Assembly: GCA_002779555.1 (NCBI GenBank)
Contig: PEWI01000098.1
Coordinates: forward strand, 1-6,424
Source of the DNA: Candidatus Bathyarchaeota archaeon CG07_land_8_20_14_0_80_47_9
Lineage (GTDB): Archaea; Thermoproteota; Bathyarchaeia; Bathyarchaeales; Bathycorpusculaceae
DNA: 6,424 nt
Direction: 5' to 3'
The position numbers were made by a program, and so were the translations under genes. This document shows, piece by piece, positions 4,894 through 6,424 of the stretch. Position 1 is the first letter of the stretch, and every line of letters begins with the position of its first letter. A model generated the notes under the pieces. That model did not search any database. It saw only the letters and a list, made by a program, of their open reading frames with translations, and was not told the DNA's origin.

Positions 4894-6090
4894 ATGCCCA
4901 CGGAAATGCCACGTGAAGCGGTCAGGCAGCAGGCTTCAAACTGCAGATGGGTCGTTTTGACAGCTTCGTTTTTCAGTTTCGTAGCCTATGCCATTGTTTT
5001 CCAGCTGGTCCCCCCGCTTTTGGGCGGTTTGCAGGCAGAGTTTGGTGTGAATGACGCTCAAGCCGGGCTGCTGATGTCTATGGCCGTGGTGCCTGGGATA
5101 ATTCTGGCATTGCCCGCGGGCCTCTTTATGAACAGGTACGGTTTTCGCTCGCTCGGTTTTCTATCGACGGTCTCAGTTGCCGTTGGCAGTTTGACAACCG
5201 CTCTGGCCAACGATTTCCTGACTGCGCTCTTGGGCAGGTTCATTCTGGGAGTGGGAGGAACTTTCCTGATTGTTGGTTCGCCGACTATAATTCCGCAATG
5301 GTTTTCACACCGCGAATTGGGCAAGGCCATGGGAATCTATGGGACAAACATGCCGTTGGCAATTATCATTGCTTTTCCAACAGCAACTGTTCTAAGCCAG
5401 AACTTCGGGTGGCGTTGTCCCTTCTACGTGGGTGGGGCGGTTTCACTTGTCGCCGCCTTGGTTTTCGTTGTGACAGTAAGGGAGGGTCCTTTGAAAGGCG
5501 AGCCAAGACCTATGAAGCTGTCAGACTTCAAACGCGCAGTTGGAAGCAGTGAGGTTTGGAAGGCCAGCCTGATATGGTTGTTCTTTGAAACGACGACTAT
5601 CGGGTTCTTGACTTGGGCGCCAAGACTGTTTGAGAGGTTCAAGGGCCTTGAGCCTTTGTATGCGAGCCTCTTGGCCAGTGTTGTCATGTATTCTGCAGTG
5701 TTTTTCGTGCCGTTGTTCGGCTGGGCTTCAGACAAGGTTGGCAGACGGAGGCCGTTTATTGTGGCAGGTTCAATCTCCATGGCTCTCACGTTGATCTCGA
5801 TTGCTTATGCAAACGATGTTGGCTTGTTTTTCTCGGTGTTTGCTCTGGGCATTTCAGCAGCGGCAATTCCTCCGTTAGCCATGGCGGTTGTCGCCGAAAG
5901 TCTCCCACCGCGACTGTCGGGCACTGGATTCGGCATTGTTACCCTTTGTCAGAATGTCGGAATCACTCTGTCCGCGCCTCTGGCTGGCTACTTCCTGCAG
6001 ACGACACAGTCTCTTCTGTTGACCTTTCTTGGCTTGTCCTTATTCGCGTTGGCTGGCGCAATAACAGGGTTGACGATTAGGACCAGATGA
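4894..6090 (+). CDS. Major facilitator superfamily (MFS) transporter
   Basis: Integral membrane secondary transporter of 398 aa with the 12-helix MFS pattern: six hydrophobic segments between about residues 20 and 195, a hydrophilic central loop (about 196-220, REGPLKGEPRPMKLSDFK), then six more to about residue 394. The loop between helices 2 and 3 has a degenerate motif A (GLFMNRYGFRSLG, with Asn where Asp is usual). The equivalent loop 8-9 has the canonical form GWASDKVGRRRP (276-287). GRFILGVGGTFLIVG in helix 4 and its Arg fit motif B. Substrate is not readable; the shape resembles anion, cyanate/nitrate-type or drug-export MFS members, without decisive residues. A GTG at 4891 would add one residue; ATG 4894 is preferred on SD spacing. 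It stands alone, divergent from the GNAT gene, with no terminator seen after it. Likely an accessory gene rather than part of the translation cluster. Confidence 0.92.
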   Translation: MPTEMPREAVRQQASNCRWVVLTASFFSFVAYAIVFQLVPPLLGGLQAEFGVNDAQAGLLMSMAVVPGIILALPAGLFMNRYGFRSLGFLSTVSVAVGSLTTALANDFLTALLGRFILGVGGTFLIVGSPTIIPQWFSHRELGKAMGIYGTNMPLAIIIAFPTATVLSQNFGWRCPFYVGGAVSLVAALVFVVTVREGPLKGEPRPMKLSDFKRAVGSSEVWKASLIWLFFETTTIGFLTWAPRLFERFKGLEPLYASLLASVVMYSAVFFVPLFGWASDKVGRRRPFIVAGSISMALTLISIAYANDVGLFFSVFALGISAAAIPPLAMAVVAESLPPRLSGTGFGIVTLCQNVGITLSAPLAGYFLQTTQSLLLTFLGLSLFALAGAITGLTIRTR

Positions 6091-6132
6091 CTCTGCCGAG
6101 ATGCGTTCCTTGGTCATGAAAGGTATTGAAGA

Positions 6133-6140
6133 CTATATAA
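6133..6140 (+). promoter_or_regulatory. Strong TATA-like box
   Basis: CTATATAA, the best TATA match in the window, lies 43 bases after the MFS stop. Initiation about 25 bases downstream would fall near 6163-6166, just before GAGAGGT (6173-6179) and the ATG at 6187. The core TATATA is symmetrical, so it could also serve the - strand. Confidence 0.4.
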
Positions 6141-6186
6141 CGCGAGAACTTCACTATTCCTAGAAAAGTGCTGAGAGGTTAGGCGG

Positions 6187-6231
6187 ATGTGCGTCTTAGA
6201 CAAGGATAAGCTGAAAACATTCGTTGACTAG
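6187..6231 (+). CDS. 14-codon ORF with complete start signals (remnant or leader peptide)
   Basis: Encodes MCVLDKDKLKTFVD and then TAG. The ATG is preceded by GAGAGGT at 6173-6179 with 7-base spacing and by a TATA-like box about 50 bases upstream, so transcription and translation signals are in register. The frame then meets a second TAG at 6238 and TAA at 6277. It looks like the first codons of a lost gene, although a genuine micropeptide or a leader is possible. No family recognised. Confidence 0.2.
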   Translation: MCVLDKDKLKTFVD

Positions 6232-6250
6232 TACAAGTAGCGCGCATATG

Positions 6251-6263
6251 TGTTCCTAAATTC
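6251..6263 (+). repeat. Left arm of 13-bp inverted repeat
   Basis: TGTTCCTAAATTC is the exact reverse complement of 6381-6393. The arms bound a 143-bp segment with a 117-bp interior. Such short perfect terminal repeats suggest a small non-autonomous element or a long-range RNA stem. No target-site duplication is visible beside the arms. Confidence 0.6.
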
Positions 6264-6380
6264 CCTTTTTCTAGTGTAATAGAGTTGGGTCGCGCCTTTA
6301 AAACGATGCCTCTCGCATCCCCAGGCACATCACCATCCATAGACGAAGCAAAACCAGAAGCATAAACTACCTCGCAAAAC

Positions 6381-6393
6381 GAATTTAGGAACA
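6381..6393 (-). repeat. Right arm of 13-bp inverted repeat
   Basis: GAATTTAGGAACA pairs perfectly with 6251-6263. The match stops at both ends: 6250 and 6394 are both G, and 6264 and 6380 are both C. Confidence 0.6.
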
Positions 6394-6424
6394 GAGACTG
6401 TGTGAAAACTCGGCTCGGTTTTGG

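Larger units (their letters stand above)
6091..6424. other. 334-bp region with no confident gene
   Basis: No protein family, tRNA, rRNA or known structural RNA is recognised. It contains a TATA-like box, an SD-led 14-codon frame, a long-range 13-bp inverted repeat and, on the - strand, a frame open from 6424 down to a TAA at 6181-6179 (81 sense codons, no family recognised). A local hairpin GATGC-CTCTC-GCATC sits at 6305-6319. No clear terminator for the MFS gene follows 6090. The mixture could be a decayed gene, a small non-autonomous element or an unrecognised RNA. Confidence 0.6.

Noticed and set aside
3771..6165. 12-bp direct repeat CTATTCCTAGAA at 3771-3782 and 6154-6165, both intergenic
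   Set aside because: About one exact 12-mer pair is expected by chance in 6.4 kb; there is no flanking similarity.
6187..6276. TAG read as pyrrolysine, extending the 14-codon frame to the TAA at 6277
   Set aside because: TAG is the normal stop of five of the nine confident genes here (eL21, rpoF, DUF655, DUF3795, GNAT), so recoding is unlikely, and the extended peptide is still short and unrecognised.
6091..6424. tRNA, SRP RNA or RNase P RNA in the 3' non-coding region
   Set aside because: No T-loop consensus, acceptor stem, SRP Alu/S-domain or RNase P core motif could be found; only weak hairpins.
1..6424. CRISPR array, toxin-antitoxin pair, prophage or transposase
   Set aside because: No regularly spaced repeats and no such protein signatures in any frame examined; the remaining open frames inside the genes are overlapping shadows without family signatures.

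Overview
The window is a stretch of archaeal chromosome. The evidence is the gene set: a Pus10-type tRNA pseudouridine synthase, ribosomal protein eL21, RNA polymerase subunit Rpo4 and a DUF655 protein are archaeal or archaeal/eukaryotic families, and their order is a known archaeal translation cluster. The sequence style (balanced base composition, SD-led starts, a KsgA with a divergent motif IV, a DUF3795 protein) suggests a mesophilic member of the TACK side, perhaps Bathyarchaeia. That placement is an inference from familiarity, not from a search.

Bases 2-3757, all on the + strand, form a compact informational cluster: pus10 (5' end outside the window), eL21, rpoF/rpo4, a DUF655 OB-fold/HhH protein, ksgA/dim1, and a HemK/Mtq2-like methyltransferase. 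Gaps are 0-50 bases, and the last two genes overlap by 17 bases. The products act on tRNA (Psi54/55), the large ribosomal subunit, the RNA polymerase stalk, the small-subunit rRNA (two dimethyladenosines) and probably the release-factor GGQ loop. DUF655 is the one unexplained partner. A T6 tract before DUF655 may split the cluster into two transcripts.

Bases 3794-4773 hold a convergent pair whose TAG stops share one CTAG: a Cys-rich DUF3795 protein (+), carrying a perfect 21-bp tandem duplication, and a GNAT acetyltransferase (-) with an N-terminal zinc-finger module. A 120-bp divergent intergenic region (4774-4893) has candidate promoters for both directions and a 10-bp palindrome. An MFS transporter (+) follows to 6090.

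Bases 6091-6424 contain no confident gene. They hold a strong TATA-like box followed by a well-spaced Shine-Dalgarno and ATG that open only a 14-codon frame, a perfect 13-bp inverted repeat bounding a 143-bp segment, and an 81-codon open frame on the - strand that runs off the edge. This is the least explained part. I see no CRISPR array, rRNA, tRNA or transposase, and no evidence of a novel multi-gene defence or metabolic system. The best leads are the KsgA motif changes, the DUF3795 duplication and the 3' intergenic structure.
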